Position numbers and translations under genes: made by a program | The notes under the pieces: model-generated | Told to the model about the DNA's origin: nothing | The model's database searches: none | What the model saw: only the letters and a program-made list of their open reading frames with translations | Part shown: positions 36,184 through 44,752 of the stretch, in pieces | How positions within the stretch are numbered: the stretch's first letter is position 1 | Layout of the letters: the number at the start of each line of letters is the position of its first letter | DNA from: Archangium violaceum | Lineage (GTDB): Bacteria; Myxococcota; Myxococcia; Myxococcales; Myxococcaceae | DNA: 64,000 nt | Direction of reading: 5' to 3' | Assembly: GCF_016887565.1 (NCBI RefSeq) | Contig: NZ_CP069396.1 | Coordinates: forward strand, 1,019,001 to 1,083,000

Positions 36184-36744
36184 ATGTCCGAAGCTCCCGT
36201 CCAGGCTCTCACCCTCACCCCGCGCCAGTGGCTCTCACGCTTGCGCGATGCCGCCAACCTGCTGGCGTCCCTGGCTCCGGGTGTGTTGTTCGGCACGGCG
36301 CTCGTCCTCCTCTCCCGCGACCCGCGCTTCTCCTGGCTCACCGAGCCTGGCCGGTACCCGTGGGAGCTCTGGGTGGTGGCATTGGCCGGGACGACGGCGA
36401 CCCTGGCGGGCATCTCGGACTGGCGCTACCACCGCACGGCCGGAGTGCGGGTCGGCCCCAACGAACACCGGGCGGAGCTCCTCGCGCTGGCGGGCGGGGG
36501 ACTGCCGCTGTTCCTGCTGATGGGTGCCGCTTCCGTCTCGTCGCGTCCCCGGGTGTTCCTGTTGCCGGTGCTCGTCGTCCTGATGGGGACGATCGTGCTC
36601 ATCTGCTACGACGAGTTCGTCTTCCATCGGCGGCGATGCGGGCGGTTCGAGTCCCTGCTGCACCGGACACTCCTGGCGGGACATGCGACGGCGTTCCTGG
36701 CCTGGGCGCACTTCTGCTTCGTGCGGGAGGGATTCCATGGCTGA
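36184..36744 (+). CDS. Four-helix integral membrane protein, unknown function
   Basis: 186 aa with about four hydrophobic segments (LLASLAPGVLFGTALVLL; LWVVALAGTTATLAGI; LLALAGGGLPLFLLMGAA; VFLLPVLVVLMGTIVLICY) and a cytoplasmic His/Arg-rich stretch (FVFHRRRCGRFESLLHRTLL). GGAGG precedes the ATG. It overlaps the following gene by 8 nt, so it starts a tightly packed operon with another membrane protein, a kinase-like protein and an aldo/keto reductase. No family recognised. Confidence 0.65.
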   Translation: MSEAPVQALTLTPRQWLSRLRDAANLLASLAPGVLFGTALVLLSRDPRFSWLTEPGRYPWELWVVALAGTTATLAGISDWRYHRTAGVRVGPNEHRAELLALAGGGLPLFLLMGAASVSSRPRVFLLPVLVVLMGTIVLICYDEFVFHRRRCGRFESLLHRTLLAGHATAFLAWAHFCFVREGFHG

Positions 36745-37330
36745 GTCCACCTCCGGCGCCATGCCGCTCGTCATGGAGCGCGGGCGCACGCTGCTGGAGC
36801 GCGCGGCGAGGCTCTACGATGCACCCGGCTCTCCACTCGCCCGGTCCGCTCGGGGGGCCTGGCGCGGAGGCTTTCGGGGCGGTGCCGCCTGGATGGCCGA
36901 GGCCATGGCCCAGGTGAGGGGCCGTCCCGTTCCCGCCACGCTTTTCCGGGCGCACGGGCTGGGAGTCCTCAAGTACACGGCCGCGCTCCTCGCGGCGCTG
37001 GGGGCCTGGGGCCTGACGGCGTACGCCGGGGGACCTCTCCTGGTGGGGCCTGTCCTCGGGCTCCTGGCCTTCTATGCCGTCGAGGCGCAGATGGTGTTCC
37101 TCTTCCCCCTGGCACTCGATGGGAGTCCACGACCGTTCCGCGCGTCGCGAGCCCTCGCGCTCGGAGCCGGAGGCACGTTGAGCGTGATGGGGACGGTGCT
37201 CCTCCTGGCGGCGGTGATGCTCTTCGGCGGACTGGCGGGGAGGGGCGTGGTGCGCTGCTGGTGTCTGGGATGCCTGGCGGTCGTGCTCTGGTACGAGGAG
37301 CTGACGGGGGGAGCGTTTGTCTCTGGCTGA
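36737..37330 (+). CDS. Integral membrane protein, unknown function
   Basis: 197 aa. The first 70 residues are Arg/Ala-rich and soluble. Then come three to four membrane segments (YTAALLAALGAWGLTAYA; LLVGPVLGLLAFYAVEA; LSVMGTVLLLAAVMLFGG; VVRCWCLGCLAVVLWYE). It overlaps the gene before by 8 nt and the kinase-like gene after by 14 nt. The pairing with a phosphotransferase-fold protein suggests envelope-lipid or polysaccharide modification, but this is inference from context only. Confidence 0.65.
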   Translation: MAESTSGAMPLVMERGRTLLERAARLYDAPGSPLARSARGAWRGGFRGGAAWMAEAMAQVRGRPVPATLFRAHGLGVLKYTAALLAALGAWGLTAYAGGPLLVGPVLGLLAFYAVEAQMVFLFPLALDGSPRPFRASRALALGAGGTLSVMGTVLLLAAVMLFGGLAGRGVVRCWCLGCLAVVLWYEELTGGAFVSG

Positions 37331-38138
37331 GCGCTGGAACCAGGGACTGGGGCGGATGATCGACCTCGTGCGGGTCAACACCGTGCGCCCGGAGTCCCTG
37401 CATGGCCGCGCCGTCTGGGTGAAGCGCCGCCGTCCGGGCATGGGGGCGGTGATCGCTCCCGGGAACCTCTTCCTGCGCCTGTCTCGCAGCCGCATCCGCA
37501 TGTTCGTGTCGTGTGCGCGGTGGCAGGACTGGGAGCTCGCGTCCTTCCAACTCCTGCACCCGGGCCGGCTCGCCGAGCGTCGGAGGGGTGCCGTCGCGCT
37601 GGAGGCGCTCCCGGGAGAGAGCCTGGACCGGCTGCTGGAGCGCGGAGAGCTGACGCCAGCGATGCTGGAGGCCTCGGCCGTGGAGCTCCGCCGCGCTCAC
37701 GCGCTGAGCCTGCCGGGCTCGCGGGAGCCCTGGTCCCACGGCGATGCCCACCTGAAGAATCTCCTCTACGACCCGGCCGGACGGTGCGCGCGGCTCATCG
37801 ACTTCGAGACCCCGCACGAGCCCTGGCTCTCCGCCGACGAGCGGCATGCGGATGACCTGTTCGTCTTCCTGCTGGACCTGGCGGGACGTGTGCCGGAGGG
37901 GACGGTGGGGGAATGGGCCGGGGTCTTCCTCCGCGCTTATGCCCGGGTGGACGTCCTGCGCGCGCTGCTCACCCGCCCGCGGCCGCCCCGTGGACTGGAG
38001 CGTGCGCTCTGGGCGAGCCGCTCGCACCATCTCCCAGAGGCAAGGCTCGCATCCGCGCTCGGCCAGTTGCGCGAGACGGTGATACGCATCCTCGAGGACT
38101 CACCGCTTTCCATTGGAGCCAATCATGACCGTCGGTAG
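37317..38138 (+). CDS. Aminoglycoside/Kdo-kinase-like phosphotransferase
   Basis: 273 aa if the TTG at 37317 is the start. The first in-frame ATG is 37356 (MIDLVRVNTVRPES). The kinase core is clear: catalytic loop WSHGDAHLKNLLYD (HGDxxxxN) followed by the metal-binding ARLIDFETPHE (DFE in place of DFG), as in the APH and lipopolysaccharide/Kdo kinase groups. The N-terminal lobe is short (RAVWVKRRRPGMGAVIAPGN). The substrate is probably a sugar or lipid. It overlaps genes on both sides (14 nt each), so co-translation with the membrane proteins and the reductase is likely. Confidence 0.75.
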   Translation: MSLAERWNQGLGRMIDLVRVNTVRPESLHGRAVWVKRRRPGMGAVIAPGNLFLRLSRSRIRMFVSCARWQDWELASFQLLHPGRLAERRRGAVALEALPGESLDRLLERGELTPAMLEASAVELRRAHALSLPGSREPWSHGDAHLKNLLYDPAGRCARLIDFETPHEPWLSADERHADDLFVFLLDLAGRVPEGTVGEWAGVFLRAYARVDVLRALLTRPRPPRGLERALWASRSHHLPEARLASALGQLRETVIRILEDSPLSIGANHDRR

Positions 38139-39042
38139 GCAGAAGCTGCACCCTGAAGGACTGGAGCTCTCACGTCTCGTCTGTGGTCTCTGGCGAGCCC
38201 TCCAGAGCGAGGAGACACGGGAGCCCACCGGGGTGGCCCGGTTGATGGACGTGTGTCTGGAGTTGGGAATCACCAGCTTCGACCATGCCGACATTTATGG
38301 TGACTATCAGGTCGAGGCGCTCTTCGGCCGGGCGTTGCGGGAGTGGCGTGGCGATCGTCGCCGCATCGAGCTGATCACCAAATGCGACATCATGCTGCAG
38401 AGCGGCCAGCGGCCAGCGAACCGCGTGAAGCACTACGACACCAGCCGCGCGCACATCCTCGCCTCGGTCGAGAACTCCCTGCGGAACTTCGGGACCGACT
38501 ACCTCGACCTGTTGCTGATCCACCGGCCGGATCCCCTGATGGATGCCGACGAGACGGCGGCGGCCCTCGACGAGGTGTGCCGGTCCGGGAAGGTCCGGTA
38601 CGTGGGCGTCTCCAACCACACGCCCGAGCAGCTCTCCCTGCTGCAATCCCGCCTGTCACGGCCGCTGGTGACGAACCAGGTGGAGCTGTCGGTGCTGCAC
38701 CTGGAGCCGCTGCACGATGGGACGTTGGACCAGGCGCAGCGGCTGCGCATGGCGCCGATGGCCTGGTCTCCGCTCGGGGGAGGCAACCTCTTCAAGGGCC
38801 AGGGCGAGCGCGAGCAGCGGGTCCGGCAAGCCCTGTCCGACGTGGCGGCGGAGCAGGGCCATGACAACCTGGGAGCGGTCGCCATCGCCTGGCTGCTGCG
38901 TCACCCCTCGCATCCGGTGCCAGTCCTGGGCTCGAGCAGGGTGGAGCGGCTACGTGACCTGGCTCGCGGCGAATCGCTCGCGCTGACACGCCAGCAGTGG
39001 TTCTCCATCTGGCAGGCCTCGGCGGGACGCCCCGCTCCCTGA
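38125..39042 (+). CDS. Aldo/keto reductase
   Basis: 305 aa. An (alpha/beta)8 NADPH-dependent reductase of the YdhF-like subgroup. The tetrad residues are visible as Asp/Tyr in FDHADIYGDY, Lys in LITKCD and His in LLLIHRPDPL. The C-terminal cofactor region is VPVLGSSRVERLRDLA. It reduces aldehydes or ketones in the cytoplasm. Substrate unknown. It starts 14 nt inside the preceding kinase-like gene after TTGGAG and is the last gene of that operon. Confidence 0.92.
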   Translation: MTVGRQKLHPEGLELSRLVCGLWRALQSEETREPTGVARLMDVCLELGITSFDHADIYGDYQVEALFGRALREWRGDRRRIELITKCDIMLQSGQRPANRVKHYDTSRAHILASVENSLRNFGTDYLDLLLIHRPDPLMDADETAAALDEVCRSGKVRYVGVSNHTPEQLSLLQSRLSRPLVTNQVELSVLHLEPLHDGTLDQAQRLRMAPMAWSPLGGGNLFKGQGEREQRVRQALSDVAAEQGHDNLGAVAIAWLLRHPSHPVPVLGSSRVERLRDLARGESLALTRQQWFSIWQASAGRPAP

Positions 39043-39087
39043 ACACTCGCACGGTAGTGTCACAGGACTGTCAAACTGTTTTGAGGT

Positions 39088-39104
39088 CATCACTCCAGGT
39101 GATG
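39088..39104. promoter_or_regulatory. Inverted repeat CATCAC-N5-GTGATG
   Basis: Perfect 6-bp arms at 39088-39093 and 39099-39104, in the AT-richer part of the 187-bp gap before the aminopeptidase gene (near TGTCAAACTGTTTTGAGG). It suits a dimeric regulator site near the promoter. Confidence 0.35.
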
Positions 39105-39164
39105 TCTGTCTTCACGTGCGGTGTGGCTGACTCCCGCGAAAACAGCTAGAACGGCGCCTCCGGC

Positions 39165-39185
39165 GAATCGGGACAGGCCCGATTC
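39165..39185. promoter_or_regulatory. Leader hairpin GAATCGGG-N5-CCCGATTC
   Basis: Perfect 8-bp arms (39165-39172, 39178-39185) 45 bp upstream of the aminopeptidase ATG. Being downstream of the probable promoter, it may form in the mRNA leader or be an operator. No T-run follows, so it is not a classical terminator. Confidence 0.4.
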
Positions 39186-39229
39186 ACGGAATCAAAACAG
39201 GGGAAGCATCCACCGCCGAGGAGCAGCGT

Positions 39230-40480
39230 ATGAAGACGACGAAGTTCGGTGCGGTTGCGTTGTTGCTGGTGTGCACCACCCCCGCGTTCGCGGGAGAGAA
39301 GGACAAGGAGGTGTGGGTCACCATCGGAACGGACGCGCTGGATCCCGCGCTGGCCTCGTTCCAGGGCCAGGGCCTGGTGGCGCCGGCCGTGGCGCACGAG
39401 AAGGGTGGAGTTGCGGTGCTGCGCGTGCGTGAGTCCCAGCTAGAGAAGCTAGCGTCGGTGATGCACGACAAGCTCAACCGGTGCGCGGGCTTCATCTCTC
39501 ACGACACCGAGGAGCAGGCGCTGGCGGCGGTGGAGAGCTCCACCTCGCCCAAGCCGGTGCAGTCGCTCATCAGCTACACCATCGACAACGCGACGACGGT
39601 GAACTCGCTGCTGGGCAGCGTCCAGGAGACGAGCATTCGCAGCACCATCAGCTCTCTGTCGACGAAGTGGACGTCGCGCCGCTACAACGTGCAGTCGGGC
39701 GCGGACGCGGCCACCTGGCTCAAGACCCAGTGGACGACGCTGGCCGGCTCGCGCAGCGACGTCTCGGTGGCGTTCTTCAACCACTCCTCCTGGCTGCAGC
39801 CGTCCGTCATCCTCACCATCAAGGGCACCACGCTGCCCAACGAGGTGGTGGTGCTCGGCGGGCACCTGGACTCCATCAACGGCAGCAGCTCCACCGCCAG
39901 CGCGCCGGGCGCGGACGATGACGCCTCGGGCATCGCCTCGCTCACCGAGGTCATCCGCGTCGCCATGCTCAAGGGCTACAAGCCGGCCCGCACGGTGAAG
40001 TTCATGGCCTACGCCGCCGAGGAGGTGGGCCTGAAGGGCTCGGCCGCCATCGCGGCCCAGCACAAGAGCAGCGGCACCAACGTGGTGGGCGTGCTCCAGC
40101 TGGACATGACCAACTACCGTGGCTCCAGCTACGACATCGTCCTGGTGTCCGACTACACCAACGCGGCGCAGAACTCCTTCCTCACCAGCCTCATCAGCAA
40201 GTACCTGCCCGGGGTGACCTCGACCTCGACGCGCTGCGGGTACGCCTGCTCGGACCACGCTTCCTGGTACAACCAGGGCTACGCGGCCTCCATCCCCTTC
40301 GAGGCGCTGCTGGGCCAGGACAACCCGTACATCCACACCTCGAGCGACACGCTCACGCAGTCGGCCGGAAGCGCGCAGAACTCGGTGAAGTTCGTGAAGC
40401 TGGCCGCGGCCTACATGGCCGAGCTGGCCAAGGGCACGACGAGCACCGCCCTGGTGCCGGACGCCGAAGCCGAGCGTTGA
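39230..40480 (+). CDS. Secreted M28 family zinc aminopeptidase
   Basis: 416 aa. Signal peptide FGAVALLLVCTTPAFAG, then a propeptide-like segment of about 120 residues and the M28 catalytic domain. Two-zinc ligands are readable: His in VVLGGHLDSI, bridging Asp in APGADDDASG, Glu pair in YAAEEVGLKGS, Asp in QLDMTNYRG and His in NPYIHTSSDT. This matches secreted leucyl aminopeptidases of the Vibrio type, which free N-terminal residues from peptides outside the cell. This fits a predatory, proteolytic lifestyle. AGGAG precedes ATG 39230. Confidence 0.93.
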   Translation: MKTTKFGAVALLLVCTTPAFAGEKDKEVWVTIGTDALDPALASFQGQGLVAPAVAHEKGGVAVLRVRESQLEKLASVMHDKLNRCAGFISHDTEEQALAAVESSTSPKPVQSLISYTIDNATTVNSLLGSVQETSIRSTISSLSTKWTSRRYNVQSGADAATWLKTQWTTLAGSRSDVSVAFFNHSSWLQPSVILTIKGTTLPNEVVVLGGHLDSINGSSSTASAPGADDDASGIASLTEVIRVAMLKGYKPARTVKFMAYAAEEVGLKGSAAIAAQHKSSGTNVVGVLQLDMTNYRGSSYDIVLVSDYTNAAQNSFLTSLISKYLPGVTSTSTRCGYACSDHASWYNQGYAASIPFEALLGQDNPYIHTSSDTLTQSAGSAQNSVKFVKLAAAYMAELAKGTTSTALVPDAEAER

Positions 40481-40649
40481 TGCGACGCTGACGGCGCCCG
40501 GTTCACTCCACGGACTGGAGCGCCGTCCTCATCGGAGCATGAAGTGAGGGCGCGGCCGCCAGGATGCTGGTGGCCCCCCCGTGCGCACTCCAACCCGCTA
40601 TGACGAGCGCGGGCGGGCGGGATAGGGTCGCGCGCCACGGAGAATCCCC

Positions 40650-41159
40650 ATGAGCATGATCATCATCTTCCGCTTGGCCCGGCGCGAGCGGCTCTCCTCC
40701 CTGCTCGCCTCGCCGGAGCAGGTGACCGACTTCCTCCATGACACCGACGGCGAGGACGCTGACGGTCCGGAGAACAGGTTCGACCTCGACAAGGCGTGGC
40801 ACGGACTCCACTTCCTGCTCACGGGCACGGATTGGGGTGGCAAGCCCCCGCTGAACTTCATCGCCGTGGGTGGCGAGACGATTGGAGACGTGGACGTCGG
40901 CTATGGACCGGCCCGCGCCTTCACTCCCGAACAGCTCGCGGAGATCTCCCGGGCCCTCGATGCCGTCAGCTCGGACGCGCTGCGCCAGCGCTTCGACCCG
41001 GCGAAGATGATGGAGCTGGACATCTACCCGAGCATCTGGGACCGGGACCCCGCCGATGACGACACGCTGGGGTACGTGCTCGAGTACTTCGAGATGCTCA
41101 AGTCGTTCCTGCGCAAGGGCGCGGAGCGGGGGCTCGGGGTCGTCGTGTACATGAGTTGA
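40650..41159 (+). CDS. DUF1877 (YfbM-like) protein
   Basis: 169 aa. The start MSMIIIFRLARRERLSSLL, the FDLDKAWHGLHFLLTG block and the C-terminal YVLEYFEMLKSFLRKGAERG match the DUF1877/YfbM fold, a small cytoplasmic alpha/beta protein of unknown function. GGAGA lies before the ATG. It is monocistronic: a 169-bp gap precedes it and a 137-bp gap follows. Confidence 0.8.
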   Translation: MSMIIIFRLARRERLSSLLASPEQVTDFLHDTDGEDADGPENRFDLDKAWHGLHFLLTGTDWGGKPPLNFIAVGGETIGDVDVGYGPARAFTPEQLAEISRALDAVSSDALRQRFDPAKMMELDIYPSIWDRDPADDDTLGYVLEYFEMLKSFLRKGAERGLGVVVYMS

Positions 41160-41296
41160 GGGCCCCGGAGGTTGCCCGGGGAGCATCCGGGCGGGCTCGA
41201 CCTCCGAGGGGAATGCGCAGCGGGGAACTCCTCCGGTGGGGTCCCTCCAGCGCGGGAGATGCGGCGCACGTCGGAGCGCCGGGTTAGACAGAGGGC

Positions 41297-43159
41297 GTGT
41301 CTCCTCCGTACTCGCGCCAGCCGCGTCCCCCCGAATCCCTCAAGGCCCGACTGAAGAACGCGGGCAGCCTCTTCCGGCAGTTGCCGGGCACCTTCCGTCT
41401 CTTCTGGGAGTCGAGTCCCCGGGGCGCGGTGGTATTGGCGGCGCTGACGCTGGTGGCGGCGGTGCTGCCGGCGGCGATCGCCTGGGTGGGCAAGCTCATC
41501 GTGGACGGGGTGGTGGCGGCCGCGGGGGGCGGAGGCGAGGCGGCACGGGAGCGGGTGCTGCGCCTGGTGCTGTTGGAGTTCGGGCTGATGGTGGGCTCGG
41601 CGACGTTGGACCGGGCGCTGTCGATGGTGCGCGAGCTGCTGCGGGCCAACCTGGGCAACCTGCTCAACGAGCGCATCCTCCAGAAGGCGCTGGAGCTGGA
41701 GCTGCGGCACTTCGAGGACTCGGACACCTACGACAAGATGCAGAACGCGCGGCGCGAGGCGAGCAGCCGGCCCCTGGGGCTGGTGATGGATGCGCTCTCC
41801 ATCGTGCGCAACGCGGTGACGCTGTCGACGTACGCGGTGCTGCTGGTGTCGCTGTCACCGTGGAGCGTGGTGGTGCTGGTGGCGGCGAGCATCCCGGCGT
41901 TCATCGCGGAGGCGCGGCTGGCGGCGGAGGGATTCCGGCTGTACTCGTGGCGCGCGCCCGAGGGGCGCAAGCTGAACTACCTGGAGTGGATCCTCACGCG
42001 GGACAACCACGTGAAGGAGGTGAAGCTGTTCGGGCTGGGCCCGTTGGTGCTGGGGAGGTACCGGGAGCTCTTCCAGAAGTTCTTCCGGGAGGACCGGGCG
42101 CTGGCGATGAAGCGGATGGGGTGGGGGTTGGGGTTGGGGCTGGTATCGCTGGGAGCCTTCTACGGGTGCTACGCCTTCGTGGCGAGCCGGGCGGCACAGG
42201 GCTCCATCACGGTGGGCGACATGGTGCTGTACCTGGGCGTGTTCCGGCAGGGGCAGTCGGCGTTCCAGGGGATTCTGTCGAGCGTGGGCAGCATGTACGA
42301 GGGGGCGCTCTTCATGAGCAACCTCTTCGCGTACCTGGAGATACCGACGGGGCAGGAGTCGTCGCGGGTGCTGCCGGCGCTGACGGCGCCGAGGGGCCGG
42401 GGCAACGCCATCGAGCTGCGCAACGTGTCGTTCCGCTACCCGGGGAAGGACGCCTGGGCGCTGAGGAACCTGTCGTTGCGGCTGGAGCCGGGGGAGAAGC
42501 TGGCGCTGGTGGGCGAGAACGGGGCGGGGAAGAGCACGCTGGTGAAGCTGCTGCTGCGCCTGTACGAGCCGACGGAGGGCGACATCCTCTACGGGGGCGT
42601 GAACCTGAAGGACATGGATCCGGAGGACCTGCGCTCGCGCTTCGGGGCGGTGTTCCAGGACTTCGTGCGCTACCAGTTCAGCGTGGCGGAGAACATCGGG
42701 CTGGGGCACGTGCCGGCGCTGGAGGACCGCAACCGCATCGTCCGCGCGGCGGAGCAGGGCGGGGCGAGCACCGTCATCTCCGCGCTGCCGAGCCAGTACG
42801 ACACGATGCTCGGTGGCTGGTTCGAGAAGGGGCACGAGCTGAGCGGCGGGCAGTGGCAGAAGCTCGGGGTGGCGCGGGCCTTCATGCGCGAGGACGCGGA
42901 GGTGCTCATCCTGGACGAGCCGACGGCGAGCATCGACGCGGAGTCGGAGCACGCCCTCTTCGAGCGCTTCCAGGAGCTGGCGGCGGACCGCATCGCGCTG
43001 GTCATCTCGCACCGGTTCTCCACGGTGCGGATGGCGGACCGGATCGCCGTGCTGCACAACGGCACGGTGGAGGAGCTGGGCAGCCACGCGGAGCTGATGG
43101 CGCGCAACGGGCGTTACGCGCACCTCTTCAACCTGCAGGCCCGCGGCTACCGGGACTGA
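41297..43159 (+). CDS. ABC exporter half-transporter (ABCB type)
   Basis: 620 aa from GTG 41297. The N-terminal six-helix exporter domain (AALTLVAAVLPAAIAWVGK; ALSMVRELLRANLGNLLNER) is fused to an ATPase domain with Walker A LVGENGAGKST, signature HELSGGQWQKLG, Walker B EVLILDEPTAS and switch His ALVISHRFST. It works as a homodimer unless a partner is elsewhere. The coupling-helix region (RDNHVKEVKLFGLG) resembles lipid/peptide exporters of the MsbA/HlyB superfamily. No substrate can be inferred from neighbours. Confidence 0.93.
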   Translation: MSPPYSRQPRPPESLKARLKNAGSLFRQLPGTFRLFWESSPRGAVVLAALTLVAAVLPAAIAWVGKLIVDGVVAAAGGGGEAARERVLRLVLLEFGLMVGSATLDRALSMVRELLRANLGNLLNERILQKALELELRHFEDSDTYDKMQNARREASSRPLGLVMDALSIVRNAVTLSTYAVLLVSLSPWSVVVLVAASIPAFIAEARLAAEGFRLYSWRAPEGRKLNYLEWILTRDNHVKEVKLFGLGPLVLGRYRELFQKFFREDRALAMKRMGWGLGLGLVSLGAFYGCYAFVASRAAQGSITVGDMVLYLGVFRQGQSAFQGILSSVGSMYEGALFMSNLFAYLEIPTGQESSRVLPALTAPRGRGNAIELRNVSFRYPGKDAWALRNLSLRLEPGEKLALVGENGAGKSTLVKLLLRLYEPTEGDILYGGVNLKDMDPEDLRSRFGAVFQDFVRYQFSVAENIGLGHVPALEDRNRIVRAAEQGGASTVISALPSQYDTMLGGWFEKGHELSGGQWQKLGVARAFMREDAEVLILDEPTASIDAESEHALFERFQELAADRIALVISHRFSTVRMADRIAVLHNGTVEELGSHAELMARNGRYAHLFNLQARGYRD

Positions 43160-43178
43160 GGCCCGCCCCCGGGCCCGC

Positions 43179-44414
43179 TCAGACGCGCTGGTCGCCCTCG
43201 TGCAGCTCCTGCCCGGACAGCAGCCGGGCGGTGCGCTGGAGGCGCTCGGAGCTCAGCTGCGAGAGCGCCTCGCGCACCCCGGCTCGCACGAGGACGTGAC
43301 GCTCGACGGCCTCCCGGTCCAACCGCAGCAGCGTGCAGGCGGAGTCCGCGGACACGGTGGCGGTGGCGGGCAGGCCGAGCATCACGGAGAGCTCGCCGAA
43401 CACGTCCCCCTCGCGCAGCACGGGGTACTGGCTCTCGTGCCCGTCCGGATGCTGGTGCGTCACCCGGCACTGGCCCCGGAGGATGATGTACAGGGCCGCC
43501 CCCGTCTGTCCCTGCTCGAGCAGCTTCTGGCCGGCCGCCGCGCTGTGGAACTGGAAGGAAGGGGCCAGGGCCTCGCGCTGCTGGGGCGAGAGGACGGAGA
43601 GGATCGGATTGCTGCGCAGCACGTTGGCCAGCAGGCGCTCCTCGTGGAAGGAGCGCAGCACCTGCTTCACCGAGGGGTGGAGTTGCACGAGCCGATCCAC
43701 CTGCTTCCGCGTCAGCTCCAGCGCGACGATGCGCTCGGCGGCCACCACGCTGGCCAATCTCGGGCCCGCGGAGAGCAGGGCCATCTCCCCGAAGAAGTCA
43801 CCCTCGCCCAGCGAGGCCACCTTCCGCCGCTGGCCTCCCGCCAACTGGCGCACCACGTCCGCGCGGCCTTCCACGATGGCGAACAGGGAGTTGCCCGGCT
43901 CTCCCTCCTGGACGATGGACTCCCCCGGCGAGAAGGTCCTCATCGCCAGCTCCTCCAGCACCGCCACGAAGGCCTCCTCGCTCAGTTGCGAGAAGAGGGG
44001 GATGCGGGGCAGGGGATTGGACGTCACCTTCTTCGGACCGCGGGTGGCCGTGTTCGTCACCGGAGCCACCGCGGACAGCCGCGGTTGCGGCGTCAGGCGC
44101 CGCGCGTAGAGGTCCGCGAGCATCTGTTGCGTCCGGCCGTGACCCGGCTCGAGCTGGAGGATGACCTTGCACAGCGCGATGGCGCGCAGCAGCCAGCCCT
44201 GTCGGGCCCAGGCCATGGCCACCTCCTCGTACACCGAGATGGCCTCCTGCTTGCGCCCCAGCCGTTGGAGCAGCTCGGCCACCTTCTGCCGGCTGGCCAG
44301 CTCTCCCGAGGAGGACTCCACCACGACCTGGTACTCGGCGAGCGCCTCCTCGAGCTTCCCGCTGGCGAAGAGTTGAGCGGCCTTGTCCTTGTGTTCACGA
44401 AGCGTCTCGAGCAT
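43179..44414 (-). CDS. TPR protein with two cyclic-nucleotide-binding domains
   Basis: 411 aa from ATG 44414. Residues 1-110 form TPR-like helices (LEEALAEYQVVVESSSGELA; AISVYEEVAMAWARQGWLL). Two cNMP-binding domains follow, at about 150-265 (FSPGESIVQEGEPGNSLFAI, GEGDFFGEMALLS) and about 280-395 (LLEQGQTGAALYIILRGQCR, REGDVFGELSVML). There is no HTH, so it is not a DNA binder. Both pockets lack the cAMP-type Arg after the FGE motif (EMALLSAGPRLAS keeps an R further along). It is divergently paired with a Crp/Fnr gene. Confidence 0.85.
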   Translation of the reverse strand: MLETLREHKDKAAQLFASGKLEEALAEYQVVVESSSGELASRQKVAELLQRLGRKQEAISVYEEVAMAWARQGWLLRAIALCKVILQLEPGHGRTQQMLADLYARRLTPQPRLSAVAPVTNTATRGPKKVTSNPLPRIPLFSQLSEEAFVAVLEELAMRTFSPGESIVQEGEPGNSLFAIVEGRADVVRQLAGGQRRKVASLGEGDFFGEMALLSAGPRLASVVAAERIVALELTRKQVDRLVQLHPSVKQVLRSFHEERLLANVLRSNPILSVLSPQQREALAPSFQFHSAAAGQKLLEQGQTGAALYIILRGQCRVTHQHPDGHESQYPVLREGDVFGELSVMLGLPATATVSADSACTLLRLDREAVERHVLVRAGVREALSQLSSERLQRTARLLSGQELHEGDQRV

Positions 44415-44752
44415 GGCGTACCTTTCGCGCGGGCCTTCCGGAGCACTCTGGGGTCTCCCCGTCCGCTTGCATTCCGGTTCTCGCATGGAGGGCCCGGCGA
44501 AGATGTGATGCGTTCCACTGGTTGGATGTGGAGCGCATCACAGTGTCCGCTGGGGGGGTGGCTCACGCTGTGCCAACCCATGAAGCGGTCACACGCGTGC
44601 TCGCCTGTTGTGTATCCAGGGGTCCGTGCCTCGGGGTGTCTGGGAAACCGTTGCTGTCACAACGGGGGACGGTCTCCTCCCTGGTTCGGGGCCAAGGCTC
44701 CGGGCAGAATGAATCCCGGTGGGGGCAGGTCCCACCATGAAAGTCACGAGCC
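44415..44752. other. Divergent promoter region of the two cNMP-binding genes
   Basis: 338 bp with no gene. The main feature is the mirrored CRP-like palindrome at 44504-44542, about 90 bp upstream of the TPR/cNMP gene and 210 bp upstream of the Crp/Fnr gene. The remainder shows no clear motif. Confidence 0.5.
44504..44542. promoter_or_regulatory. Mirrored pair of CRP-like sites within one 39-bp inverted repeat
   Basis: Arms of 15 bp (44504-44518 and 44528-44542) match at 14 of 15 positions around a 9-bp centre. Read another way there are two CRP-type sites: TGTGATGCGTTCCACT (TGTGA-N6-CCACT, 44504-44519) and TGTGGAGCGCATCACA (TGTGG-N6-TCACA, 44527-44542), 23 bp apart centre to centre. The consensus is TGTGA-N6-TCACA. 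The adjacent Crp/Fnr protein is the obvious candidate binder. Confidence 0.6.
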
